From Hordeum vulgare subsp. vulgare (Eukaryota > Streptophyta > Magnoliopsida > Poales > Poaceae), in the NCBI RefSeq assembly GCF_904849725.1, contig NC_058523.1, positions 344,637,948 to 344,701,947 of the forward strand: a DNA stretch of 64,000 bases, written 5' to 3'. A model generated the notes under the pieces. The model ran no database searches and was not told the origin of the DNA. It saw only the letters and a list, made by a program, of their open reading frames with translations. A program made the translations under genes and the position numbers. This document shows, piece by piece, positions 11,158 to 22,446 of this stretch (position 1 is the stretch's first letter; the number at the start of each line of letters is the position of its first letter).

Positions 11158-11165
11158 TTTAAATA
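11158..11165 (+). promoter_or_regulatory. TATA-like box of the antisense gene of A
   Basis: TTTAAATA followed by GGGTGCGGGGG lies about 170 bases before the first ATG (11332) of the antisense gene. It is outside the LTR, so the antisense gene may have its own promoter within the 565-base spacer 10767-11331. Position and composition fit, but there is no transcript evidence. Confidence 0.45.
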
Positions 11166-11331
11166 GGGTGCGGGGGCGTCGAGGAGGCCATTCACCCCCT
11201 TCTCACCCCCGCACCAGCGCCCCTTCCTTCCCTGAGCCAGAGAAAGAAGAGCGCTGCCTTGCCTTCGCCGCTGCTTGAGGCATCGCTGCCGGCCGCCACC
11301 AGGATCATCTTACTCCCTGCCGCCACCCACC

Positions 11332-14300
11332 ATGTCCAATAGTGCCCCAAAGAAGGGGCAGTACCGAGGCGCTTGGGTGGGTAGTGACATCTGCGACGGC
11401 AACATTGACGCGCTCCGCGACCGCCGCATGCTGCCTCCAGCAACCGTCGTGGCGGCGCGGGTGCCCGGTGCCGAAGCGGCCCCGACCCTGGAGAAGGGCG
11501 AGGTGGTGGTGTTCGAAGAACACTTCTACTGTGGCTTCGGCCTTCCGGCGAGTGACTTCTTCGCCCGCTTCCTCACCATCTTCGGCTTGCAGCTGCATCA
11601 CTTGGCGCCCAACGCCATCCTCCAGCTAGCCGCCTTCGTCGTCCTGTGCAAAGGATTCCTGGTGATCGAGCCCCGCTTGGACATTTGGCGGAAGCTGTTC
11701 TTCTTCAAGCAGCAATCCGTGATGATGGAAAAGGCTGAGACGGAGAAGCTTACGGTCCCCAAGCCGATGACCCCGTGCGGCGCCGCACTGGTGCATCACC
11801 GGACGGCGTCCGGCTTCACTCAGATGCCGCTGCAAGATTCTATCAAGATGTGGCAGAAGGGGTTCTTCTACATGAAGAACGTCGACCCTCCCGCGACTAT
11901 ATCAATTTGCCCCCCTTTGACATCCCTCCTCCGATGGTGAAGTTGAACTGGAAGGCTACGCTTCCAAAGCCGATCGTGGAGGTGGCGCAGATATGCACCC
12001 ACCTTGACAACTTGAAGATTCGGGGCCTTTTGGCCCGTGACCTGCTCACCACCATGGTGTCACGCCGGGTCCTGCCTTTGCAGCGATAGTCACATATGAT
12101 TTGCGAGATGGGCGGCCGACACGACCCCTGCCGGCTCTCCACCAAGAACTTTCGAGCCGGCGCGGTCGCCCGGAACGTGAACCTGATCTCCTCCGCCAAC
12201 ATGGATGAAGGCGGAGACTCGGAGTGGGGAATGGTCCCCTTTGACCGAGACCATCCGGTTCCAGTGGTAAGTGCCTCCCCAAAATCCCCCTTTTGTTATT
12301 TTGAATATACTGTTCGCTTTCTGAACCGGATGCCAACTCCACCCTCCAGATGTTCAAGTGCCTGCAAAAGCTTCAGCCGCCAGCTGGCGACGTGGAGGCG
12401 ACAGACCCATCGGAGATAGAGGACGAAGGGGTGATGGAGCCGCGGGTCTCTACCTCCGCAGATATGGAAGAGGCGATGGAGTCGGAGGGCTTCGAGCCAC
12501 CTCGTGAGCTCCTTAAGCCCTCTTTTCTTGAATGGACGGATGATGATGAGACGCCGCCTCCACTTCATGGTGTAGCCTTCGGGGAGGACCAAGAGGACTT
12601 GGAAGAAGTCTCCAGCCCTCCCCTGACGCGAGCTCGCCGAACTGCCGGCAAGATGGCAGCGCATGGCGAGGCAGCCCGGCAGAAGGGCAAGGGGGTCGCC
12701 ATTGCCAAGATGGCTCCCAAGCGCGCCGCAATTGGACCTCCTGCCGGAGGCCGAGGTGGCGGCGCTAAGAAGCAACGATCCACCACCGACAGGAGGCCAG
12801 TGCCCGTCGTTGCTGGGTAAGAGATCTTCATTACCCTTTTTTGGATTCTTGTGCGAAGATCGATTCGTTATTGGTTTGTATTTCGTAGGGTTGCCGAAGT
12901 GGTAGAGGAGGAAACTGCCTCCGCCATCGAGCGAGCCACCTGGGCAGCTGCTAACGCTGCCAAGAATGCGTTGGATGAGGAGTCCACCCTCCGCTGGGAG
13001 AAAGCGGCTCGAAAGGTGACCGAAGGCAAACCTCAAGCTAGCCGAACCAAGAAACCCTCCTAGGAGAAACGATCGAAGGCAAGGAACGACCCCACCACGC
13101 GGGCACGCGTGGAGAACCCGGCTAGCGAGACGGCCCCGAACCGCACCAAGGAGGTCGAGACAACCAAGCACGCCGAGCTAACACACTCCCCGCAGTGGAT
13201 CTCGATGTGATCCCCAACGCGCCTGAAGCTGACATAGACGACGCGCCGGAGATGACCAAGGGGGCACCGGAGACGACGATGGAGGCGTGACAGACGACTA
13301 ATCCACCTCCGGCTATGGAGATGGCGCCGGCCGGAACATCGAGGAAGCCGGCCACGGGCCCACCACCCGGAGACGGCACCATTGTCGTGGTCAATCGCGG
13401 CCGGACCGTGCTAGGAGCTGGCCCCATCTTCTGGAGCCGACCCATGAAGACCTGGCGTACGGCCAATGCCGAATGCGTATCACTGCCCCTAAGGGCCGAA
13501 CTTAGCAGTATCCGGGCGTTGGTGACAGAATTCACTCGTAGCCGCGAGAAGGTGTCGTATGCGGCCCTGGTGGCCAAATTTGACCTCGATCGCCTTGAAG
13601 ACCGAACCTCCGTAAGTCCTCAAGCCTTTGCTTTTTATTTGCTTCGATTTGGTTTTTCTTCCTTGTTCTTGCGCTAGTGGGGGTGCACGAGCGCACCCAC
13701 TGGATGTAGCCCCCGAGAATCGGGCCAGCCAAGAATTGGCCAGGCCGAATCTCATTGTGGTATTCTTGTAGTTGCTTTTTTAGTGGGGGCGCGCTAGCGC
13801 ACCCACTGGGTGTAGCCCCCGAGAATCGGGCCGACTGAGAGTTAGCTGGGCCGAATCTTATTCTTTTCCTTGTTTGTATTGCTCGTAGGAACTTCACGAT
13901 GCCCAAGTGCAAGCGTATAACACACTGCTGGCCCCGATCCAGGTGGCCAAAGGCCGAACTGCGCGACCTTCAGAGCCGGCTGGACGCGGCCGTCTCGGAG
14001 CGAGACGCCCTGCGCGAGGCGGACAATCAGCTCCACCCGCAGTTGGATCTTCTCCAGACGGAGAAGAAGGACCGCGAGGCCGCCCACCAGGAAGAGCTGG
14101 AGCAATTGCGCACCGCCCTTCAGGAAAAGGACTCCTCCCACACCGCCGACATGGAGCGCCTGTAGACGGTCCATCTCGAAGAGACGGAGGGTAAAGATGC
14201 CGCCCTGAAGGAGGAGGAGGCCACCTTGACCCAAGCGCAGGCGCAGCTGGTGAAGGAGACCGAGGCGGCCCAGGCCCTCCGAGGTGAGCTCGCCCTCATG

Positions 14301-15190
14301 GCTCAAGAGAGCATTATACGAGATCGCGAGGCCCTCGAGGAGGCCCGTGAGACCAATATCCACTTCAACCGTAAGTCTCCTTTGTCTTGATTTGATCTTC
14401 CTTTTTGCTCGCGTCTCTCCTCATCCTCTTCATACCACCCCCCATTCCCCAGGGTTCTTTCCTAGGACACGGGAGGCAACAGAAGCAGCTGTAGAGACCA
14501 GCCGTGAAGAACGTCAGGCCACTGGCCAAGAAGTAGACGCCAACATCGGCTTGTCCGTGGAGGAGCTTGCCACTGGCGCCAAGGCCCGCCTGCACAAACT
14601 GGCGCGCTCCCTGGAGCGGCTCCAGAACGCAGGACTAGAGATGGTGAGGGTGCTGTGGCCTAATGCAGTGGAGCCGACATCCATGAGCCGGCTATCCCGC
14701 TGGCTTTAGGCCAGCAGCTCCCGCCTCGACGCCTGACGCGCATCAGCTGCGCGCGCTGGTGCATACCTGGCGCTCCGCCTAGCGATGTCCTGGTACCGAA
14801 ACCTGGACTTGGGAAAGCTCGTAGCATAGCGCACCGACTCGGTGGGGGAGATGGTGGCCTTGGAGGACCAGAACATGTGAGAGCATGCAGTATCGCCTCC
14901 TTGCCGCCTGGGATGAATTTGACTTGGAGCGTGACACAGACGGCAACGTGGTCCCCAAGGACCTGTTCCCTCTGCAACCTTACGACGCCGACGACAGTTC
15001 TGCCGAGGCGGCCTTTGAGGAGGAAGTCGCCGACTCTAGCAGCGAGGCCTACGCCGACTCGACCGTGAAGGACGATGCCGGAGGTGCCCGAGACGGAGAG
15101 GGCACATCCACCTCAGGCGTAGCCAGCGATGGTGAAGCCACCACTACAGGAGCTGCTGCCGGGGCCACAGACGGATCCGCCGCTCACTAG
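11332..15190 (+). pseudogene. Antisense five-exon gene of element A (putative gypsy-type transposon protein)
   Basis: Start: ATG at 11332 after a ~565-base leader. Exon 1 is 11332-12266, exon 2 12350-12816, exon 3 12889-13611, exon 4 13889-14370, exon 5 14453-15190. Each intron begins GTAAG and ends AG (83, 72, 277 and 82 bases), and the reading phase is kept at each junction. Exon 1 carries the family's conserved block at about residues 58-135 (GLPASDFFARF, ILQLAAFVVLCKGF, IEPRLDIW), which I recognise as the putative gypsy type transposon domain (Pfam PF04195). Exon 2 is acidic then basic; exons 3-5 are Ala/Glu/Arg-rich coiled coil; the C-terminus is acidic. Damage: frameshifts near 11888 and 13950 and in the region about 14700-14885; stops near 12087, 13061, 13288, 14163 and 14707. 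The molecular role of this family is unknown. Confidence 0.8.
13675..13860 (+). repeat. 106-bp tandem duplication within intron 3 of the antisense gene
   Basis: Copies start at 13675 and 13781 with TAGTGGGGG, then share GCGCACCCACTGG and the block TGTAGCCCCCGAGAATCGGG. The duplication accounts for intron 3 (277 bases) being over three times longer than the other introns. Confidence 0.85.
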
Positions 15191-15968
15191 CTTGCCCTTT
15201 TCGTTTTCTGTGCATTTTGTTGTCAATCCAACAGTTCCACCCACTGGGGGTGTTATATTGTAATGAACTTCGGCCGTGGGTCTCTGAATGCTTTTGAATG
15301 TGATGTATGCTATCTTATTCGACATTGTGTTCGTAAGCACTGTGCTTGCTGATTCGCGTTTTTATCTTTCGATTCCCTTTTGACTCCTTTTCATCCAGCT
15401 CCGTTGTTCTCTCTAGCATCCGCGTCACCAGCCCGACAGCCGGGAGCCGGTCTGTGACTGGGATGGGGCTTTCACCTTTGAAAACATTAGACCTAGATTT
15501 TTCAAAGCCAGCGAGACTCTTAGACTCAAAAGCGAGCCAGCAGAGGTTGGCTAGAAAGTAAGATCAAAAGCGATCAAACCGACCCGAGCTGGCAACCTTC
15601 TTTGTAGTTGAGCTTTTCATCCGGCCTGCCTTCCCTGCCACCGTCTCGTTAGACGGATAGCCGGGAGCCGGACTATAGCTTGTGCGAGACGGCAAGGGTT
15701 CGACCTGACATACACTATACACTCACCTACAACTAAGGAAACTGTTCGGGCCGGCTAGCGAGCCCTCGAGCCCGTAGAGCCAGACCAGGAGACTCACAAA
15801 TGAGTGAATAACTCTTGTGATGAATCTGAAAGAGGTGTGCCTCAAGCATCGGCTTGAAACACCCATTGCATTCACTAAAAGTCCCGAAAAGGGAAGAAGA
15901 TACATACGTACATGCTTTTTTCTTTCTCTTGCATTCTAGCAATAGAACGGGCGAAGTAATGTCGCATT
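15191..15968. other. Convergent 3' region between antisense gene and pol of A
   Basis: The antisense gene ends at 15190 (plus) and the pol frame ends at 15969 (minus), so the two transcripts converge here. The first part is T-rich (GTTATATTGTAATG near 15253) as expected of a plant 3' UTR. I see no coding frame. Confidence 0.5.
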
Positions 15969-17040
15969 TCATGGATGCTCTATTTCCTGGCCAGAGTCAT
16001 CTCTCTTGCGCTTCCTTGGCTTATGGGCGTCTATCAGATAGTATGCATTGTTATGCAATGCCCTCCTCACGATGAAAGGTCCCTCCCATGCGGAAGAGAG
16101 CTTGTGCTGGCCGGCTGTTCGCTGGATTCTTCTGAGCACCAAGTCTCCCTCTCTGAAAGAGAGGGGCTTCATCTTCTTGCAGTGGTAGTACCTCAGCTTC
16201 TGTTGATATATAGCCGTCTGACTCAAAGCCAGTTCCCATGCCTCTTCGAGAAGATTGACGCCGTCTTCTCTTGCCTCCTTCGCCTGTGTCTCTGTGTACA
16301 GGGTGACCCGAGGAGAGTCGAACTCAACATCCGTGGGGATGATTGCCTAAGACCTGTATACCAGAAAGAATGGTGTGAAGCCGGTTAACTGGTTCAGCGT
16401 GGTGCGGAGGCTCCATAGCACAACCGACAGTTCTTCAATCCAGCAGCCGGCTGACCTGACTAGTGGCGCCACCAGCCTTGGCTTGATGCCGGCCAGGATC
16501 AGGCCATTTGCCCTTTCCACGTGGCCGTTAGATTGTGGGTGCGCCACCGACGCCAAAGCACCCTTGGCAAAATTGGTGCCGTTGTCGGTGATGATGTTGT
16601 GGAGGACGCTGTAGCGAACAACAGTGTCCTTAATGAACCTGACGGCCGTGGGTTCGTCAAGTTTTTGATGGGCCTGGCCTCAATCCACTTGGTAAATTTA
16701 TCAACAGCAACCAGGAGATGTGTCATGCCGCCTCGAGCGGTCTTGAATGGCCCCACCATATCTAACCCCCAGATGGCAAATGGCCATGACAAGGGGATGG
16801 TTTTGAGTGTTGAAGCCGGCATGTGGCTCTGCGTGCTGAAGCGTTGGCAGCCTTCACACTTGTTGACCATGTCCATAGCCTCCTCAAGGGCCGTGGGCCA
16901 GTAAAATCCATGGCGGAACGCCTTGGCCACCAGGGTTCTAGAGGCGGCATGATGCCCACACTCACCTTGATGTATGTCTCTAAGGGTTTCTTGCCCCTTT
17001 TCTGACTCGACGCAGCGTTGGAACACGCCAGTCACGCTAC
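15969..17040 (-). pseudogene. Element A integrase
   Basis: This is the last pol domain; it would insert the cDNA into the genome. In order: an HHCC zinc-binding motif (HQGECGHH ... CEGCQRF) near 16985-16850, then a core with the three acidic residues of the family still readable (GLDMVGPF, ITDNGTNF, GHVERANG), then a C-terminal part with the basic FREGDLVLRR stretch and stop at 15969-15971. A single-base frameshift near 16655 breaks the frame between the first and second catalytic Asp; the second frame then runs on from 16614 to the end with possible further small lesions near 16350. No chromodomain is present. Confidence 0.85.
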
Positions 17041-17999
17041 GCCGAACTAGCTCACGATTGATGATGGCGTATGCTGCTGATCGACGCTGAATCTGCCTTG
17101 CCTCCGCCTCATCTTGGGGAAGCTTGCCATGACGAAGGAAGGCTAAGATGGGTTGAGCCCACGAAGGTGCCGACATAGGAGCTGGCACTGCCTCGACTTG
17201 AGTATCAGGAGGTTCTGTAGCCCCCGCGCTTGTTGATGTAGTCGCAGGCTCGAGGCCTTCTGTCTCTGGTGCTGTTGTGGCAGCCGGCACGCCGTCTACC
17301 TCCATGACGGGCACCCACTGGGTGTCGAGCCGACGGGATTCAAGGCTTGGTGTGACCGAAGTTGTTGTTGTAGCCGGCGAAGCAGTTGTAGTCGGTGTAG
17401 CAGTTGGAGTCGGCAGAGCCAGTGTAGCCGACATAGTAGTTGTAGCCGGCGGGACTGGCGTAGCCGACGTCGTAGGTACTAAAGGATCTACCGGCACAAA
17501 GATCAATGCCGACTCTAGAGACGGCTTGATGGATGGCTTGTATAGTTGCTCGAGGGAGACGCCGGCTAGGATTGCTTGTCTTGTGGAGCCGATTTTGGCC
17601 AAGGTGTCGGCCGCCTCGTTCTCCACCCTCGGGACATGATGGAACTCGCAACCCTCAAAAGGGCCACTGAGCTGCTGAATGAGGAAGCGGTAGCTCACCA
17701 TGTTGGTGTCCCTGGCGTCCAATTCTCCAGAGACCTGCTACACCACAAGGTCCGAGTCGCCTAAGCAAAGGATCCACCGGATGCCAATCTCTCTGACAAG
17801 GCGGAGGCCGTGAGCGAGCGCTTCGTACTCAGCGACATTGTTGGAGGCGGCGAAATGTATCTCGAGAGGATACTTGAGTTGGTCTCCTTTCGGAGACGTC
17901 AAGACGATGTCGACTCCCAGACTAGTTTGCATCTTCGAGTCGTTGAAGTGCATCCGCCAATGAGTGGAGTCTGGAGGTGGTGGCATAAATTGGGTTTCT
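17041..17999 (-). pseudogene. Element A second (archaeal-type) RNase H domain and linker
   Basis: After the usual RNase H a second RNase H-like fold begins near 17965 (MHFNDSK), with NNVAEYEALAHGL and GDSDLVV further on, and ends near 17570 (ENEAADTLAKIGS). Such an additional domain is typical of the Tat lineage of plant Gypsy elements. The first acidic position reads FNDSK. An in-frame TAG follows GDSDLVV at about 17738. The rest (about 17560-17100) is a Pro/Thr/Ser/Ala-rich linker of low complexity leading to integrase. Confidence 0.75.
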
Positions 18000-19392
18000 G
18001 CCCAATCGACGAGGAAGTCAGCCACCACCTGGGATTTGATGGCGGTGCGCGGCTCATAGCGGATGTCGTGGTCAGCCATGGAGATGGACCACTTGGCAAT
18101 CCGGCCCGTGGCATCACGGTTGCCTATGATTTCTGAAAGCGGAGCAGTGCTCACCACAGTGATGGCATGCTCCTGGAAGTATTGCTTCAACTTCTTGGCG
18201 GCAAGATAAACACCATAACACATGTTTTGATAGTGGGGTAGTTTGGCTTGGAGGCGGAGAAGACCTCGCTGAGGTAGTAGATAGGGTGTTGCACTAACAG
18301 TACCTTGCCCTCCTCCTTGTGCTCCACTACCAGAACCACACTGACCACGCGAGTGGTTGCCGCGATGTAGATGAGGATGGGCTCTCTTTCAGCCGGCTCC
18401 GCCAAGATTGGTAGGCTCGAGATGACGCGCTTGAGGTCGTGGAAGGCTTCGTCCGCCTGGTCGTTCCACTCGAACTTGTTCGTCTTCTTCATCAGTTGAT
18501 AGAGTGGAAGCGCCTCCTCGCCCAGCCGGCTGACGGACCAGCTAAGGGACGCTAGACAGCCGACGAACTTCTGGACGTCGAGGATTCGAGTCGGCTTCAC
18601 CATCCGCTCGATGGTTCCGATTTTCTCAGGGTTAGCTTCAATGCCACGAGCGGACACGAAGAAACCAAAAAGCTTGCCGCCTAGAACTCCAAAGACGCAC
18701 TTCTCCGGGTTAAGACGGATCTTGTATTCGCGTAGATTGGCGAATGTCTCTCACAAGTCTTCAAGGAGACTAAAATGCTGCTTGGTCTTGATGACGATGT
18801 CATCCACATAGACGTGAATGTTCCTGTCGATCTGCGGCAGGAGGCATTGTTGCATGCAGCGCGGAAATGTGGCACCAGCGTTTTTCTGACTGAACGTCAT
18901 GGTGGTGTAGCAGTAGGCCTCGAAGGGTGTGATGAAGGAGGTCTTCAGTTGGTCGGTCGGATCTAGCTTGATTTGATGGTAGCCTGAATAGGTGTCCAGA
19001 AAGGACAACAATTCGCAGCCGGCTGTGGAGTCGATCACCTGATTTATCCGAGGCAAAGGGAAAGGGTCTTTCGGGCAAGCCTTATTCATGCTCATGTAGT
19101 CGATACACATTCGCCACGTATTGTTCTTCTTCAGCACCAGGACTGGGTTGGCCAACCAGTCCGGGTGGAAAACCTCCATTATGAAGCCGCCTGCGAGCAG
19201 CGGGGCGATTTCTTCTCCAATTGTGTGCCGCTTCCCCTCGGCGAAGCGGCGCAAGGGTTGTTTCACCGGCTTGACATCCGGCCGCACATGAATCTTGTGC
19301 TCGGCGTACTTCCTGAGAACTCCTGGCATGTCTTTTGGAGACCATGCAAAGATGTCCCTATTCTCACAGAGGAAGTCGACGAGCTCGCCTTC
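18000..19392 (-). pseudogene. Element A reverse transcriptase and first RNase H
   Basis: This domain copies the element RNA. It shows KACPKDPFPLPRINQ, the LDTYSGYHQI block with the first catalytic Asp, and an intact YVDDIVIK motif near 18800. The thumb and connection carry the VQKFVGCLASL block near 18570, and RNase H follows (IYIAATTRVVS near 18370, where the usual acidic residue of this block is not apparent). An in-frame TGA at 18751-18753 interrupts the region just after YVDD, and a frameshift near 18243 splits RNase H. Neighbour order protease, RT, RNase H, integrase is that of Gypsy elements. Confidence 0.85.
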
Positions 19393-20115
19393 CTATTTGG
19401 TGCCGAGATTAGCACCGATGGTGACACACTGCTTGGGGTTTGCAGGGTCGAGTGGCAGCTGCTTGGTTTCCTTGGCCGGCTTGAATGATACTTCGCCGAC
19501 CGACTGGAATGGTGGATTAGGGATCACCAGCTGCTCGGTAGCCTGAGCCACGAGTCGGTCGATCTGCCTCTTTTCCTTGGCAATCACCAGGGCGTCGGCC
19601 AGACGGCTGCTGTTGTGTGCACACTCGAGCGACTTCTTGTAGTCGCCAGGGATGGTGATGATGCCCTTTGGACCGGGCATCTTCATCTTGAGGTAGGCGT
19701 AGTGGGGGATAGCCATGAACTTGGCCAAAGTCGGTCTGCCCAACAGCGCGTGGTATGGGCTGCTGAGATCCACCACCTCGAACCAAATTGGTTCTCGGTA
19801 GAAATGCGCCTTGTCGCCAAAGAGGACGTCCAACTGGATTTTGCCTATCGGCGAGCAGGACTGTCCCGGCATGATGTCGTGAAAGACAGTGCTGGTCGGC
19901 TAGAGGTCCTTCTCCTTGAGCCCAAGCTTAAGCAAGGTGTTGCGGTAGAGGATGTTTATGCTGTTGGCACCGTCGACCAACACCTGGGAGAACCGACAAG
20001 TGAGCCTCTTGGAGGCGAATGTGGGGTCGAGTACGAGTGTGTATGAGCCAGGGTTTGGCATCACCGTGGGATGGTCAGCCCGGCTCCACGTAATTGTCTT
20101 TTCAGACCAATGCAT
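19393..20115 (-). pseudogene. Element A protease region
   Basis: A retropepsin-like domain that would cleave the polyprotein. The active-site segment reads VDGANSINILY near 19975, a variant of the D-G-x-S-type motif of this lineage; the flap and the ALLGRPTLAKF block follow near 19740. A stop at about 19900 and a gap before 19872 split the domain. The region 19393-19650 is the connector to reverse transcriptase. Confidence 0.7.
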
Positions 20116-22420
20116 GAACTGGGGAACCGGGGGGGCGTGGCGTTCACCTCATGCCTGCGTTGCCACTAGTTGAGCTTGTCGTCGCCTTCGCTGGTGAAGA
20201 CGACCTAAGCCCCGTCTTAGTGGGGGTACTCGTCATGGAGACGACCATCGTTGTGAGTCGGCAGTGGTCTAGCCGGAGCCGGCAAACTCTCTCCTCACGA
20301 CAGTCGCTGTGCAAAGTTGCACTCCCGGAGGGTATGAGTGGCCGGCTTCGCCCCAGTGTACATATTGCATGGAGCGTCGAGCATTTGATCGAAGGTGAGC
20401 TTGGGCTGCTAGGTGTTCTTGCCGGTCCATTGCCGTTGAGAGCCGGCTTGAGTAGCCGACACATCTTCCTCCACGCTAGCCACCTGCTTGCTCGTAGAGC
20501 GCGAATCAAGTTGATCCGTCTTGCACTTGTTGTTCTGGCCGCCTCGTTTGTCGCCAGCCGGCTTGGGAGTAGATGGCGTGGGGACAATTTTGTCTGAGGC
20601 GGTGAACTTGACCCGCATAGTAGAGTCGGCCGTGGCATACTTGTCCACCTTGGCCATGAGTACCGCCAGGGAGGTGGGCTTGGAGCACATGAGCTTCTGC
20701 TTGAGTAGGATGCCGTCTCAGCAGCCGTCCATGAAATTTTGAATGGCTTGTACCTCATGCACACCTTCGCAGGAGTTTCTTAGGTCCGTCCAACGCGTGA
20801 TGTAGTCATGAAGGGGTTCGTCAGGCCTCTGTACGCACATGGCCAGCTCGTGAGGCCGATCAGGGCGTTTATAGGTGCATGTGAAGTTGTGGACGAACGC
20901 CTCCTCGAAGTCAACCCAAGATTTGACGTTGCCGGCTGGAAGGCTATTGAGCCATGTGCTGGCCGAGCCGGCCAGCATGAGAGGCACGTAGCGGACTGCT
21001 ACGCGCTTGTTGCCCCGACCGATGCCGACTGCGGTGGTGTAGTCGATTAGCCAGTCTTCTGGCTTGGACGTGCCGTTGTATTTGGGGGTGTACTGAGGGA
21101 GAGTGAAGCATGCCGGACCAATGGGACCATCCTCCTCCAGGAGGGCCGACTGCGCCAGAAGGTTGAGGCATCTACGAGCATCGTTGTCGCTGTGAGGGAC
21201 GTGGGGGTCGTTCCGGGCTGAGATCGGAAGGGTGTCCTGGGAGCTAGTGGCGTTGGCCCCTTTCTGCCGCCTCGGAGGAGGAAGCTCACGCTCCAAATCC
21301 ACCTCGTCGCTAGCGGCCTTGTGATGCCGGCCTGAAACTGGCTCACTGTGGCGCAGGGAATGCATGTATTAGCTGCCCTCGCCCTTCCGTCCAGAAGTGC
21401 GTTGCGTGGAGGAACCCTCGGCATGATGACGCCCGTTGGGGTTGCGGTGTGCTCCAGGGTCGGCTCCCGGAGACACCGACTGTGCATGACCAGGGTTAAG
21501 AAGAGACTGCTGCTCGTTAGCGGCATCAAGGAGATCCTTGACCCGCTTCTCTTGAAGGACGCGCTCCTCGCCCTCCAAACTAGGCATTTATGCCATAGCT
21601 GCCTGAGCGGCCCGCAAGTTGGCCGCGGGAGTATCGTAAATGGGCTGCTTGCCACCTAGGATATCGGCGATGACCCGGCCGCGGCCGCGGACCTCGCTGC
21701 GTCAGCTAGGACCATCAGCAGCCGGAGTGAGGCCATACGTGGAGTTATACTCGCAGTGTGCGGCCTCTATCCGGCGCTTGGCAGTAGCTATGACAATGCC
21801 CTCCTCGAGAATCTGCATGCGGGCCTCCTTGAGCGAGGCCTGAGCATTAGCTGGGTTTGTAGTGGTGGCGATAGGCGTCTTCAAGCTGGCAAAGGCAGCG
21901 TGAAGCGTGTCTGTAGAGCCTATAGCGGGGTCAACTGCCTGTGCTCACGCCTTGCTGTGAGGCTTGCTGGTGCCGGCACTAATGACCATCACCTCCATGA
22001 GGTTGGAGACGATAACAATGTGGTGCGGGGTAAGACACCCCGCAGATGACGGTGGACCATCGAAGACGAGCACCTCACTAGGGTACTCATCAGGCGCAAG
22101 CACATCCTCGAGGGAGAGCCTGCTGAAGTTCGCACATAGCGCGTCGATGTCGATACCCTCGCCGAGGTGGCGAGTCTCATCATCGAGGCACAGGTCGCTG
22201 AAGAGGATGCCGAGGTTCGCAACAGCAGCGATGATGACTCCGGGGAGCGACTCATTGTCAGACTCCTCATCAGAGTCCGTGAGACGGCCTGGATCACCGA
22301 CCAGCATGGCAGAAACCTCCACAAGTGCAGGCTCCACGGGCATGCTGATCGATCCAGACGTGAAGCATCCGTCGGTGTTGGCGAAGGGTCCCACCCAAAG
22401 CATAACTCCGGCTGGTGCCG
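20116..22420 (-). pseudogene. Element A gag
   Basis: The structural polyprotein forming the virus-like particle. The N-terminal acidic part is at about 22400-22060 (SDEESDNESLPG), and the core retrotransposon gag block lies in 21110-20760, with STWLNSLPAGNVKSW and the HDYITRW motif. A Lys/Gln-rich tail follows (20690-20409), then a short Cys/His segment (TFDQMLDAPCNMY, TLRECNFAQRL) after a stop at 20409. Several frames must be joined, and stops are frequent. The start is not certain; the longest open frame in the N-terminal part runs on into the LTR, which is not biologically meaningful. Confidence 0.75.
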
Positions 22421-22426
22421 CGGACG

Positions 22427-22444
22427 GCCCCACGGTGGGCGCCA
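22427..22444 (-). other. Primer-binding site of element A
   Basis: Minus strand TGGCGCCCACCGTGGGGC, two bases inside the LTR end at 22447. It begins TGGCGCC like the binding sites complementary to a tRNA 3' end with CCA. I do not assign the tRNA species. Confidence 0.7.
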
Positions 22445-22446
22445 AA

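Noticed and set aside
13315..13677. Treating the separate open frames of the antisense gene of A (11275, 12350, 12851, 13315, 14284, 14885) as independent genes
   Set aside because: They join through GT-AG introns with correct phase or differ by single lesions, and together correspond to one known protein family.
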